Assembly (NCBI GenBank): GCA_016934355.1
Contig: JAFGTA010000066.1
Location: 1-8,755 of the forward strand
Length of the DNA: 8,755 bases
Origin: Candidatus Bathyarchaeota archaeon
GTDB lineage: Archaea; Thermoproteota; Bathyarchaeia; TCS64
Direction: 5' to 3'
Of this stretch, positions 1-5,882 are shown one piece after another. A program made the position numbers and the translations under genes. Each line of letters starts with the position of its first letter. Position 1 is the stretch's first letter. Under the pieces are notes generated by a model. It did not search any database. It was not told the origin of the DNA and worked only from the letters and a program-made list of their open reading frames with translations.

Positions 1-179
1 AGCAGCTTGTTGGTGGCTCCCCTTATCTTGAAGCTGCCCGTGACCTGCTGGTTCTCCAGCTTCAGCCAGACCCCACCGCCGCAGAGGCCGCTGAGGCCGG
101 GGGAATACTCCATGGGAGTCCTACGCGCCCACTTCGAGACCCTCTTTCTCGCTCCGTACACGTCGCTGAGCTTGATCAT
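1..179 (-). CDS. ilvA: Threonine dehydratase (threonine ammonia-lyase), N-terminal fragment
   Basis: Only the first 59 complete codons lie in the window; the rest continues past the left edge. The visible protein starts MIKLSDVYGARKRV and contains LKLENQQVTGSFKIRGA at about residues 39-55. This is the PLP-binding segment of the serine/threonine dehydratase family, with Lys51 as the expected Schiff-base lysine. The SFKIRG form separates it from threonine synthase, which usually has SFKDRG. The family deaminates threonine to 2-oxobutanoate, the first step of isoleucine synthesis, or acts catabolically; the fragment cannot tell which, nor whether a C-terminal ACT domain exists. The short N-terminus resembles TdcB/serine racemase-like members more than E. 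coli IlvA. ATG at 179 was chosen because it fits the upstream TATA-like box; an in-frame GTG lies five codons earlier. No Shine-Dalgarno site precedes it. It lies 36 nt downstream of tyrA and is probably a separate transcription unit. Confidence 0.85.
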   Translation of the reverse strand, partial: MIKLSDVYGARKRVSKWARRTPMEYSPGLSGLCGGGVWLKLENQQVTGSFKIRGATNKL

Positions 180-200
180 AGGTAAAACAACCACCCACCG

Positions 201-208
201 ATATTTAA
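201..208 (-). promoter_or_regulatory. Candidate archaeal TATA box for the threonine dehydratase gene
   Basis: On the minus strand the tyrA-ilvA gap holds TTAAATAT in otherwise G/C-rich surroundings. Its centre is about 25-26 nt upstream of the A of the ilvA ATG. An archaeal TATA box sits about 26-27 nt before the transcription start, so the transcript would begin at or next to the ATG, making it leaderless. The lack of any Shine-Dalgarno sequence before this ATG agrees. The upstream BRE position (TGCGCG) is not clearly purine/A-rich, which weakens the call. A bacterial -10 element is the alternative, but I see no -35 element at good spacing. Confidence 0.5.
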
Positions 209-215
209 CGCGCAT

Positions 216-1025
216 TCACTTGACCGCGTCGAACATCCTCCTGCGCCTCTCGTCGGCGCCGGCGAACGATAGATCTGACATGAACGCGTCCAGCAGACCC
301 GCGTGAACCTCGGTGAATCCACCATCCCTCATCGAACCCATGAGCGTGTTCAACGCCTCATCGAAGCCTCCGGCAAGCTCATCGAGGTACCTGTTCCCCT
401 TGAGGAGTGACTCGACCAGCTCCGACTGTTCGGCGACCAAGCTCTGGGTCAACGCGTACTGGACCGAAAAGGTTGAGCCGCCGAGCCTCCGCAGCAGGGG
501 CAGGTCTTCGCCGGCGATGGCCTTCGCGTAGGCTAGGTTAAGCAGGTATGGCAGCGAAAGCACGGCGGCCATGCACCTGTCATGGCTCTCCGCGTCCAAG
601 GCCACCAAGTCCGCCCCAGGGAACAGGCGCGCCGCCTCGGACGCCTCAAGGGCGGCGTCGGCAACGGGTATCACCGCGACCGTTTTATTGTCAAGCGTCT
701 CCGTGGATGGCCCAAACATCGGGTGAACGCATAAGGGATTAAGTCCAATACCAGACGCCCCTATCATCGCCGTCACCACGCCCTCCTTGAGTGAAGCGAT
801 CTCCATCAGCGTCGCCCCCGGCTTCATGCGCCGGGCTACCTCGGAAACCACGGCGGCTGTGGCGTCGATAGGCACCGAAACGGCGACCAGATCCGCGTCA
901 GCCAGAGCCTCCTCGCCCACGCCTGTCCCCGTGTCCACAGACGACACCTCGTATCCGAGGCCGGATAGGTGACGCATGAGCCAGCGCCCCATCTTCCCCT
1001 CGGAGCCGACCACGGACGCGTTCAA
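216..1025 (-). CDS. tyrA: Prephenate dehydrogenase (TyrA)
   Basis: This 269-residue protein oxidatively decarboxylates prephenate (or arogenate; not distinguishable here) to the tyrosine precursor. The N-terminal Rossmann domain begins at once with VVGSEGKMG (residues 5-13), a G-x2-G-x2-G variant of the dinucleotide-binding loop. Asp31 ends the second strand, which suggests NAD rather than NADP. VSVPI (49-53) and ASLKE (77-81) follow. HPMFGP (101-106) carries the family's catalytic histidine, His101, and ESHD (146-149) starts the helical dimerisation domain. There is no fused chorismate mutase or ACT domain, and the length suits a single-domain archaeal or bacterial TyrA. The start is a TTG at 1025: the Rossmann strand needs these residues, and upstream in-frame codons offer no ATG, GTG or TTG before a stop. 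No Shine-Dalgarno site is seen. It lies 54 nt after pheA, the widest gap in the cluster. Confidence 0.93.
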   Translation of the reverse strand: MNASVVGSEGKMGRWLMRHLSGLGYEVSSVDTGTGVGEEALADADLVAVSVPIDATAAVVSEVARRMKPGATLMEIASLKEGVVTAMIGASGIGLNPLCVHPMFGPSTETLDNKTVAVIPVADAALEASEAARLFPGADLVALDAESHDRCMAAVLSLPYLLNLAYAKAIAGEDLPLLRRLGGSTFSVQYALTQSLVAEQSELVESLLKGNRYLDELAGGFDEALNTLMGSMRDGGFTEVHAGLLDAFMSDLSFAGADERRRRMFDAVK

Positions 1026-1053
1026 CTTGGACGAGCAGTGAGGGAGAATCCGG

Positions 1054-1060
1054 TATTTTA
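1054..1060 (-). promoter_or_regulatory. Possible internal TATA-like promoter ahead of tyrA
   Basis: The 54-nt gap between pheA and tyrA contains TAAAATA on the minus strand, with its centre about 32 nt before the TTG start of tyrA. With archaeal spacing the transcription start would fall about 5 nt before the TTG, a nearly leaderless message. The start has no Shine-Dalgarno site, unlike every internal gene of the upstream operon, which supports an independent start. The rest of the gap shows no hairpin or T-run that I would call a terminator. A short A/T-rich match of this kind can occur by chance, so the call is tentative. Confidence 0.33.
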
Positions 1061-1079
1061 CGGTTTAGGGCAGGTATCT

Positions 1080-1898
1080 CTACCCAGAGGCGTGGCGGGG
1101 GTAGGAGCCCAGATGCTTGATGTACCTCGTCTCTCCCCGGAGCTCAACGAGCGCCTCCTCGACCTCGGTGTCATGGATGTGCCCGTGGATGTCGATGAAG
1201 AAGATGTACTCCCACGGCTTGCCCACGAGGGGCCGCGACTCTATCTTGCAGAGGTTGATATCCCTATCTGAGAGGGCTTTGAGGGCCCTCACGAGGGTGC
1301 CCGGCCTATGGTCGACGATGAAGGCGAGGCTCGTCCTGTCGACACCGGTGGACTCTGGATCCTCTTCTCCGACCACCAGGAACCGTGTGTAGTTCTCCTT
1401 ATGCGTCTCGATGCCCTCCACCAGCACGTTCATGCCGTAGACCTCGGCCGCCCTGCGGCTCGCGATGGCAGCCGCGTCCCTCAGACCCTCATCCCTGAGC
1501 ATCTTGACGCTGCCAGCGGTATCGTAGGCCCCGACAGGCTCGTACCCGTTTCGCTCAAGGTACTCTCTGCACTGCCCTAGTGCCTGGGGGTGGCTGTACA
1601 CCTTCACTACGTCCTCCGCCCTGACGCCGGGGTTCGCAATGAGGCAGTGCACTATCCGCAGCACGGTCTCGCCCTGCGCCTTGAGCGTCCTCTCGTTGAG
1701 CAGGTCGAAGGTCCTGACGATGCTCCCCTCGATGCTGTTCTCCACGGGCACGAGGCCGAGTTCTGCCTCTTCCTGCTCCACGGCGTCGAATACGTCGGGC
1801 AGATATGGGCGTGGAACCGGCTCGGCTTGGCCTCCCCAGTGGGCGACGATGGCTTCCTCGCTGTAAGCCCCTTCCTCGCCCTGGAACGCCACCTTCAC
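1080..1898 (-). CDS. pheA: Prephenate dehydratase with C-terminal ACT domain (PheA)
   Basis: This 272-residue enzyme converts prephenate to phenylpyruvate, the phenylalanine precursor. The dehydratase domain runs from FQGEEGAYSEEA (residues 5-16) through NSIEGS (54-59) and SHPQALGQC (102-110) to NYTRFLVV (169-176), where Thr171-Arg172-Phe173 is the conserved catalytic TRF motif. An ACT domain follows at about residues 187-265, with the GALV-like PGTLVRAL (199-206) and ESRP (220-223) that form the phenylalanine-binding site in this family. Feedback inhibition by phenylalanine is therefore likely. The size matches a monofunctional PheA; the chorismate mutase that is fused to it in many bacteria is here the separate gene just upstream. 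The start is GTG, overlapping the mutase stop as GTGA, with GGAGG 7 nt before it. It is the last gene of the tightly coupled block. Confidence 0.96.
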   Translation of the reverse strand: MKVAFQGEEGAYSEEAIVAHWGGQAEPVPRPYLPDVFDAVEQEEAELGLVPVENSIEGSIVRTFDLLNERTLKAQGETVLRIVHCLIANPGVRAEDVVKVYSHPQALGQCREYLERNGYEPVGAYDTAGSVKMLRDEGLRDAAAIASRRAAEVYGMNVLVEGIETHKENYTRFLVVGEEDPESTGVDRTSLAFIVDHRPGTLVRALKALSDRDINLCKIESRPLVGKPWEYIFFIDIHGHIHDTEVEEALVELRGETRYIKHLGSYPRHASG

Positions 1899-2173
1899 GC
1901 TTGGTCCTCCTCGGCTCTCACGCAGAGGTCGATTATCTCCCTGAATACCCTGCGGGCGCCATTGGGTTCGACGCCGATCCTCTCAGCGTAATCTGCCACA
2001 TGGTCTAGCACGGTGTCTTCACGGGTCCTGTCGACGACCGGCATCCCGTGCCTCTTCTTCACCTCGCCGATGCGTAGCGCGACGTCGACGCGTTCATAGA
2101 TCTTGGCCAGAATCTCCTCGTTGAGTCTGTTGATCTCTATTCTCAGCGGCTTGATCTCTTCCTCGTAACTCAA
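1895..2173 (-). CDS. aroQ: Chorismate mutase, AroQ class, monofunctional
   Basis: This 92-residue all-helical enzyme rearranges chorismate to prephenate, the branch point to phenylalanine and tyrosine. It aligns without gaps to the mutase domain of the E. coli P-protein at the active-site positions: Arg11, Arg28, Lys39, Asp48, Arg51 and Glu52 are all present. The exception is the Gln88 position, where I read Glu88 (in CVRAEED near the C-terminus). The yeast enzyme also has Glu at this site. The start is TTG at 2173, overlapping the aroC stop as TTGA. A perfect GGAGG 7 nt upstream and the correct N-terminal register of Arg11 support it, and no better start lies nearby. The gene overlaps pheA by 4 nt, so the two products of the bacterial P-protein are here separate but translationally coupled. 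The symbol aroQ is used for the enzyme class; it also names type II dehydroquinase in other genomes. Confidence 0.93.
   Translation of the reverse strand: MSYEEEIKPLRIEINRLNEEILAKIYERVDVALRIGEVKKRHGMPVVDRTREDTVLDHVADYAERIGVEPNGARRVFREIIDLCVRAEEDQA
1906..1910 (-). promoter_or_regulatory. Shine-Dalgarno site fixing the GTG start of pheA
   Basis: GGAGG on the minus strand, inside the last codons of the chorismate mutase gene, ends 7 nt before the GTG at 1898. It supports the non-ATG start and coupling through the GTGA overlap. Confidence 0.7.
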
Positions 2174-3273
2174 TTAGATGCCTCCAGAACCTGCTTCACG
2201 TGCCCAGTCTGTAACAGGTGGTCAAGCAATATTATAGCAACCACGCTCTCCACGACTGGGACGGCGCGGGGCGCCACGCAGGGGTCGTGCCGCCCCTCCA
2301 CCTGTATGACGGCGTCCTTCATCTTACGGAGGTCGACTGTGCTCTGCTGCTTGGCTATGCTGGGCGTCGCCTTCACTGTGACGGTGCAAGTAAGTGGGGC
2401 TCCGCTGGAGAGGCCGCCGAGGACTCCACCCATGTTGTTCGTCCTCGTCCTCACAGCGTCGCCGCTCAGGTAGTAGGCGTCGTTGCTCTGCGACCCCCTC
2501 ATAGAGGCCAGCGCGGTGCCTGCGCCGAACTCCACAGCCTTAACCGCGGGCACGCTGAACAGCGCCTTAGCTAGGTCGCCGTCGAGTGTGTCGAAGACAG
2601 GCTGCCCAACACCTGGCGGAACGTTGACCACGACGCACGTCACCTTTCCGCCGACGCTGTCGCCGGCGTCTCGAGCCGCGTGTATCTCACGCTCCATCGC
2701 TGCCGCCGACTCTGGGTCGGGGCAGCGCACAGGGTTACCCTCTGCGCTCTCTCTGATCTGCTCCAGCGTCGCCTCGGGTGCCTCCACTGAGCCCACCTGG
2801 CTTGTGTACCCCAGCACCTCGACGCCGAGGGTCTCGGCGAGGACCTGTTTGGCGAGGGCGCCAGCCATGACATACCCCGCGGTGACTCTCCCCGAGAACC
2901 TGCCGCCGCCCCTGTAGTCCTGGTTTCCGCCGTACCTGACTTGGGCTGTGTAGTCTGCGTGGCCCGGCCTGGGCGTCCACCTCACGGCGTCGTACTTCGA
3001 CGAGTCTGTGTCGGTGTTCCACGTGAGCATGCATATCGGTGCACCCGTCGAGACGCCGTTGAACACCCCGGACATGACCTCAAGCCTGTCCTCTTCGCTT
3101 CGCGGCGTGGATACGCTGCTCTGGTTCGGTCTTCTCCTGTCGAGCTCGTGCTGGATGTGGTCGAGGTCGACCCTGTGCCCAGCCGGGCAGACGTCGACCA
3201 CGACTCCTATGCATCTTCCGTGGCTCTCGCCGAAGCTCGTGACTCTGTAGAGTTTTCCCAGTGTGTTACTCAT
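2170..3273 (-). CDS. aroC: Chorismate synthase (AroC)
   Basis: This 367-residue enzyme uses reduced FMN to eliminate phosphate from EPSP and form chorismate. Signatures in order: SFGESHG (13-19) near the N-terminus, DRRRPNQ (45-51) with the substrate-binding arginines, RPGHADYT (102-109) with catalytic-region His105, RGGGRFSGR (121-129), TRTNNMGGVLGG (276-287) and GRHDPCVAPRAVPVVE (327-342). The third signature reads RFSGRVTA where many bacterial enzymes have RSSARET, a variant I believe also occurs in archaeal proteins. The frame stays open for 39 codons upstream, but that stretch lies in aroA and looks unlike any AroC. ATG at 3273, giving MSNTLGKLYRVTSFGESHG, matches the family start and has a purine-rich GGAGAGAGG before it. 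The gene overlaps aroA by 8 nt and the chorismate mutase by 4 nt. Confidence 0.97.
   Translation of the reverse strand: MSNTLGKLYRVTSFGESHGRCIGVVVDVCPAGHRVDLDHIQHELDRRRPNQSSVSTPRSEEDRLEVMSGVFNGVSTGAPICMLTWNTDTDSSKYDAVRWTPRPGHADYTAQVRYGGNQDYRGGGRFSGRVTAGYVMAGALAKQVLAETLGVEVLGYTSQVGSVEAPEATLEQIRESAEGNPVRCPDPESAAAMEREIHAARDAGDSVGGKVTCVVVNVPPGVGQPVFDTLDGDLAKALFSVPAVKAVEFGAGTALASMRGSQSNDAYYLSGDAVRTRTNNMGGVLGGLSSGAPLTCTVTVKATPSIAKQQSTVDLRKMKDAVIQVEGRHDPCVAPRAVPVVESVVAIILLDHLLQTGHVKQVLEASN
2181..2185 (-). promoter_or_regulatory. Shine-Dalgarno site fixing the TTG start of chorismate mutase
   Basis: GGAGG on the minus strand ends 7 nt before the TTG at 2173, within the last codons of aroC. It is the main evidence that this rare start codon is real. 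Confidence 0.7.
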
Positions 3274-4540
3274 TATCCTCTCTCCGGTTGTTCGCCCCCA
3301 CGCTATCCAAGTGGCCCCAGAACTGTGGGTACGACTTTGTGACGCACTCAGCGTCACGGATGACCGTAGCCCCGTCGGCTGCCAGTGCAAGGACGGCGAA
3401 GCTCATGGCTACCCTGTGATCCATGTGGGGGTCTATCTCGGCGCCCGAGACCTGTCCACCCTTGATGGCCGCCTCTTCCTCGCTGCTCTTTATATTCACC
3501 TTCATCCTCCTGAGCCCCTCCTCCATCGACTTGACCCTGTCGGACTCCTTGAGGCGCAGCCTTTCGATACCTGTGAGGCGGCTCGTCCCCTCGGCGACGC
3601 TGCATAGAACAGCGACCACCGGGAACAGGTCGGGGCAGTCAGACAGATCATACTCTATCGCATCTAACATGCTCATGCTGCACGTCGCCGTCTTGCCAGC
3701 GATCTTTACCCTCGCCCCCATCTCATCGAGTACATCGATGATGGCTTTGTCAGCTTGCTTGCTCACCCGATCCAGGTTTCTGATGGTAACTTCGCCGGCG
3801 AAGGCTCCGGCCGATAACAGGTAGGCGGCGGATGACCAGTCTCCCTCGACAGCCACGTCAGCCGCGTGATAGTTGCCCACTGGCACGTTGAACCCGTTCA
3901 TCGTTGATGCAGCGTCAACTTTCACGCCGAAGGTCGCCATGGCTTCCATGGTCATCTCGACGTACGGTTTGGACTGGAGAGGGGTTGTTAGGCTTAGGCT
4001 GATAGGGCGCTCCGCCTTGGGTGCCGCCATCAGCAGGGCCGAGATGTACTGGGAGCTGATGTTGCCCGGAACCTCGACGCGTCCACCCGTTATCCCTCCT
4101 TTCCCACGTACCGTCACCGGGGGGTAGCCTGAATCGCTCGAAGTCGAGACCCCGATGGCATTCAGTGCGTTGAGGAGGGGCTTCATGGGTCTCTTCGAAA
4201 GAGATATGCCTCCCCTTAGCGTGACGTCGCCGTCTGCGAGGGCTGACACCGCGGTCATCAGCCTCATGGTTGTCCCGGACTCGCGGCAGTCGATCGGCGA
4301 AAGAGGTGAGTGAAAGGGTCTACCTGTGATAGTCCAGCCTGAACCAGTCGCCACTATTTCGGCGCCAAGAGCCTTGAGCGCCTCAACGGTGGCGAGCGTG
4401 TCGTCGCAGACCAGCGGGCTGCTTATCATGGATGCGCCCTCCGCGAGGGCGGCTAGTATTGCGGCTCGATGGGTCATGCTCTTTGACGGCGGGGCGGTGA
4501 CTTCCCCGTAGACGGCGCCGGGCGAGACCACAGCCTTCAT
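3266..4540 (-). CDS. aroA: 3-phosphoshikimate 1-carboxyvinyltransferase (EPSP synthase, AroA)
   Basis: This 424-residue enzyme transfers the enolpyruvyl group of PEP to shikimate 3-phosphate. The two-domain inside-out barrel is marked by PPSKSMTHRA (17-26; Lys20, Ser21 and Arg25 bind substrate), CRESGTTMRLM (85-95; PEP loop with Arg93), KRPMKPLL (116-123), GNISSQYISALL (159-170; Ser162, Ser163 and Gln164 bind the shikimate moiety), KPYVEMTME (191-199), DCPDLFP (301-307) with the catalytic-region Asp304, RLKESDR (329-335) and DHRVAMS (374-380). Lys402 in KSYPQFW matches the conserved C-terminal lysine. Leu94 stands where E. coli has Pro101. The ATG overlaps the aroK stop as ATGA, and a GGGGGA run 6 nt upstream is the likely ribosome site. 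The 3' end overlaps aroC by 8 nt. The length is normal for a prokaryotic AroA. Confidence 0.97.
   Translation of the reverse strand: MKAVVSPGAVYGEVTAPPSKSMTHRAAILAALAEGASMISSPLVCDDTLATVEALKALGAEIVATGSGWTITGRPFHSPLSPIDCRESGTTMRLMTAVSALADGDVTLRGGISLSKRPMKPLLNALNAIGVSTSSDSGYPPVTVRGKGGITGGRVEVPGNISSQYISALLMAAPKAERPISLSLTTPLQSKPYVEMTMEAMATFGVKVDAASTMNGFNVPVGNYHAADVAVEGDWSSAAYLLSAGAFAGEVTIRNLDRVSKQADKAIIDVLDEMGARVKIAGKTATCSMSMLDAIEYDLSDCPDLFPVVAVLCSVAEGTSRLTGIERLRLKESDRVKSMEEGLRRMKVNIKSSEEEAAIKGGQVSGAEIDPHMDHRVAMSFAVLALAADGATVIRDAECVTKSYPQFWGHLDSVGANNRREDNE
3277..3285 (-). promoter_or_regulatory. Ribosome-binding region deciding the aroC start
   Basis: The minus-strand run GGAGAGAGG, within the 3' end of aroA, lies 3-8 nt before the ATG at 3273. 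Together with the family-typical N-terminus it favours this ATG over the longer upstream extension of the same frame. Confidence 0.65.
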
Positions 4541-5046
4541 ACCGCGTCCCCCAGCGCCGCGATTATCAAGCCCGCGACCTCATTCGGGGTAGCCCCCGAG
4601 GTGTCGACGACTAGGTCGGCTGCGTCCAGGTACTTGGGCATTCTCTCAAGGAGCAGTTTCTCAGCTTCTCCCTGCCTGTCTTCTCCGCCGAGGAGGGGCC
4701 GCGTCGAGTCGCCGAGTGTTCTAGTCATTATATCCTCTATGGACGCTGTGAGAAGCACCAGAGTCGAGTCCATGACCAGGGCTTCCACGTTACATTGGTC
4801 CAAGAGGGCGCCGCCTCCGCACGCGACCACAATCCCACACTTATGTGCGACGCTCTGAGCCGCCTGCCTCTCCATCTCCCTGAAGGCATCCTCGCCGTCG
4901 GCGGCAAATATCTGGGCGACCCTCTTCCCCGCCCTTCTCTCGATCATCTGGTCCATGTCAATGAACCCTAGGCCCAACTCGTTGGCTACCATCTTGCCGA
5001 CTGTGGTCTTACCGACGCCCATGAAGCCGTACAGGACTATCTTCAC
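4537..5046 (-). CDS. aroK: Shikimate kinase, bacterial P-loop type (AroK)
   Basis: This 169-residue kinase phosphorylates shikimate at the 3-hydroxyl using ATP. It has the NMP-kinase fold: Walker A GFMGVGKTT (7-15), DMDQ (30-33) with Asp30 and Asp32 for Mg and shikimate, AFREME (54-59) with Arg56, the substrate-binding GGG (77-79), and the LID-region arginine in STRPLL (Arg116). The tail ERMPKYLDAAD (134-144) is also typical of AroK. The length is standard. This is not the GHMP-family shikimate kinase usual in archaea, which is a surprise if the host is archaeal. The N-terminus MKIVLYGFMG is exactly right for the fold, so the GTG start at 5046 is well supported. It overlaps aroE as GTGA with GGAGG 9 nt upstream, and overlaps aroA as ATGA. 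Confidence 0.97.
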   Translation of the reverse strand: MKIVLYGFMGVGKTTVGKMVANELGLGFIDMDQMIERRAGKRVAQIFAADGEDAFREMERQAAQSVAHKCGIVVACGGGALLDQCNVEALVMDSTLVLLTASIEDIMTRTLGDSTRPLLGGEDRQGEAEKLLLERMPKYLDAADLVVDTSGATPNEVAGLIIAALGDAV

Positions 5047-5882
5047 CGTCTACGGCCTCCGAGACTGCTCAGGACTGCTTCGAGCATGGTCTCCACGGGT
5101 GCCTCCCTCCCTGTCCACATCTGGAAGGCTTCGGCGCCCTGGTAGACCAGCATCCTCGCTCCGCCGAGGGTTCTCGCGCCAACGGTCTGGGCTTCGATGA
5201 GCAGCTTCGTGTTCAAAGGGTTGTATATCACGTCGTAGACGAACAGCCCCGGTCGCAGCAGCTTGAACGGTACCGGCGACGCGTTGACCTCCGGGCTCAT
5301 GCCGACGGGCGTAGCGTTGACGAGTATATCCGCGCCGCCGATGCGTTCGCCGAGTTCAGCGAGGCCCCCACACTTGATTCTCGCATACGAAGCATCCCTG
5401 ATGCTGTCAGCCAGCCTCCTCGCCTTGTCGGCGGTCCTGTTGAGTATTGTTAAGCTGCAGTCCATACGGGAAAGTTGATAGCAGACAGCCCGGGATGCGC
5501 CTCCCGCCCCGAGGACGACGATCTCCGCGCCTTCAAGCTCGCCGTACTCCTCCCTGAGGGCCTTCACGGCGCCGGTGGCGTCCGTGTTGTACCCCTCAAG
5601 CCTACCATCCCCGTGGACGATGGTATTCACGGCGCCAATCGCAGACGCCGTTGCGTCCACTGTGTCCAGGTGCCTGATGACCTCTACCTTGTGGGGGATG
5701 GTGACGCTGGCGCCGAGGAAGTCGTCTCGCCTCAGGTCATTGACGTAGGCGCCTAGCCTACCCGGCTCGACGGGGGCGAGACTGTACGTGATGTCGAGCC
5801 CGAGCCTCTTGAACGCCGCGTTGTGCATGACGGGGCTCAGGGAGTGGCTCACAGGGTACCCTATGAGGTAGCAGTGCTTCAC
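5043..5882 (-). CDS. aroE: Shikimate dehydrogenase (AroE)
   Basis: This 279-residue NADP-type enzyme reduces 3-dehydroshikimate to shikimate. The substrate domain carries IGYPVSHSLSPVMHN (7-21; the SLSP serines bind shikimate), VTIPHK (60-65; catalytic Lys65) and YNTDATG (98-104; catalytic Asp101). The nucleotide domain has GAGGASRA (125-132) and NRT (148-150), which selects NADPH in AroE, then VNATPVGM (188-195), DVIYNPLNT (217-225) and YQGAEAF (247-253; Gln248 contacts shikimate). All key residues are present and the length is canonical. It starts with GTG at 5882 in a GTGA overlap with aroD; GAGGG lies 7 nt upstream. It ends in a GTGA overlap with aroK. The quinate/shikimate dehydrogenase variant is possible from the family alone, but the operon makes the biosynthetic role clear. 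Confidence 0.97.
   Translation of the reverse strand: MKHCYLIGYPVSHSLSPVMHNAAFKRLGLDITYSLAPVEPGRLGAYVNDLRRDDFLGASVTIPHKVEVIRHLDTVDATASAIGAVNTIVHGDGRLEGYNTDATGAVKALREEYGELEGAEIVVLGAGGASRAVCYQLSRMDCSLTILNRTADKARRLADSIRDASYARIKCGGLAELGERIGGADILVNATPVGMSPEVNASPVPFKLLRPGLFVYDVIYNPLNTKLLIEAQTVGARTLGGARMLVYQGAEAFQMWTGREAPVETMLEAVLSSLGGRRR
5056..5060 (-). promoter_or_regulatory. Shine-Dalgarno site for the GTG start of aroK
   Basis: GGAGG on the minus strand lies in the last codons of aroE, 9 nt before the GTG at 5046. It supports the non-ATG start and coupled translation. Confidence 0.65.

Noticed and set aside
180..215. Possible terminator in the tyrA-ilvA gap (minus-strand TTGTTTT run)
   Set aside because: The T-rich run is short and interrupted, has no hairpin before it, and overlaps the likely promoter region. 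It is too weak to call.
7..306. A 99-codon plus-strand open frame across the left edge
   Set aside because: It is antisense to the threonine dehydratase fragment, which carries the PLP-lysine motif, and to the tyrA 3' end. The product looks like translated complement.
1026..1079. Possible terminator or attenuator-like leader between pheA and tyrA
   Set aside because: No hairpin with a T-run and no small leader frame rich in Phe or Tyr codons was found; only the A/T box is notable.
3274..3390. A 39-codon upstream extension of the aroC reading frame
   Set aside because: It lies wholly within aroA, encodes a Ser/Thr/Arg-rich stretch unlike any chorismate synthase, and the family-typical start MSNTLGKLYR with a purine-rich site begins at 3273.
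4537..5046. Gluconate kinase or another P-loop kinase as an alternative for aroK
   Set aside because: The DMD, FREME, GGG and TRPLL motifs together with the position between aroE and aroA are specific for shikimate kinase.
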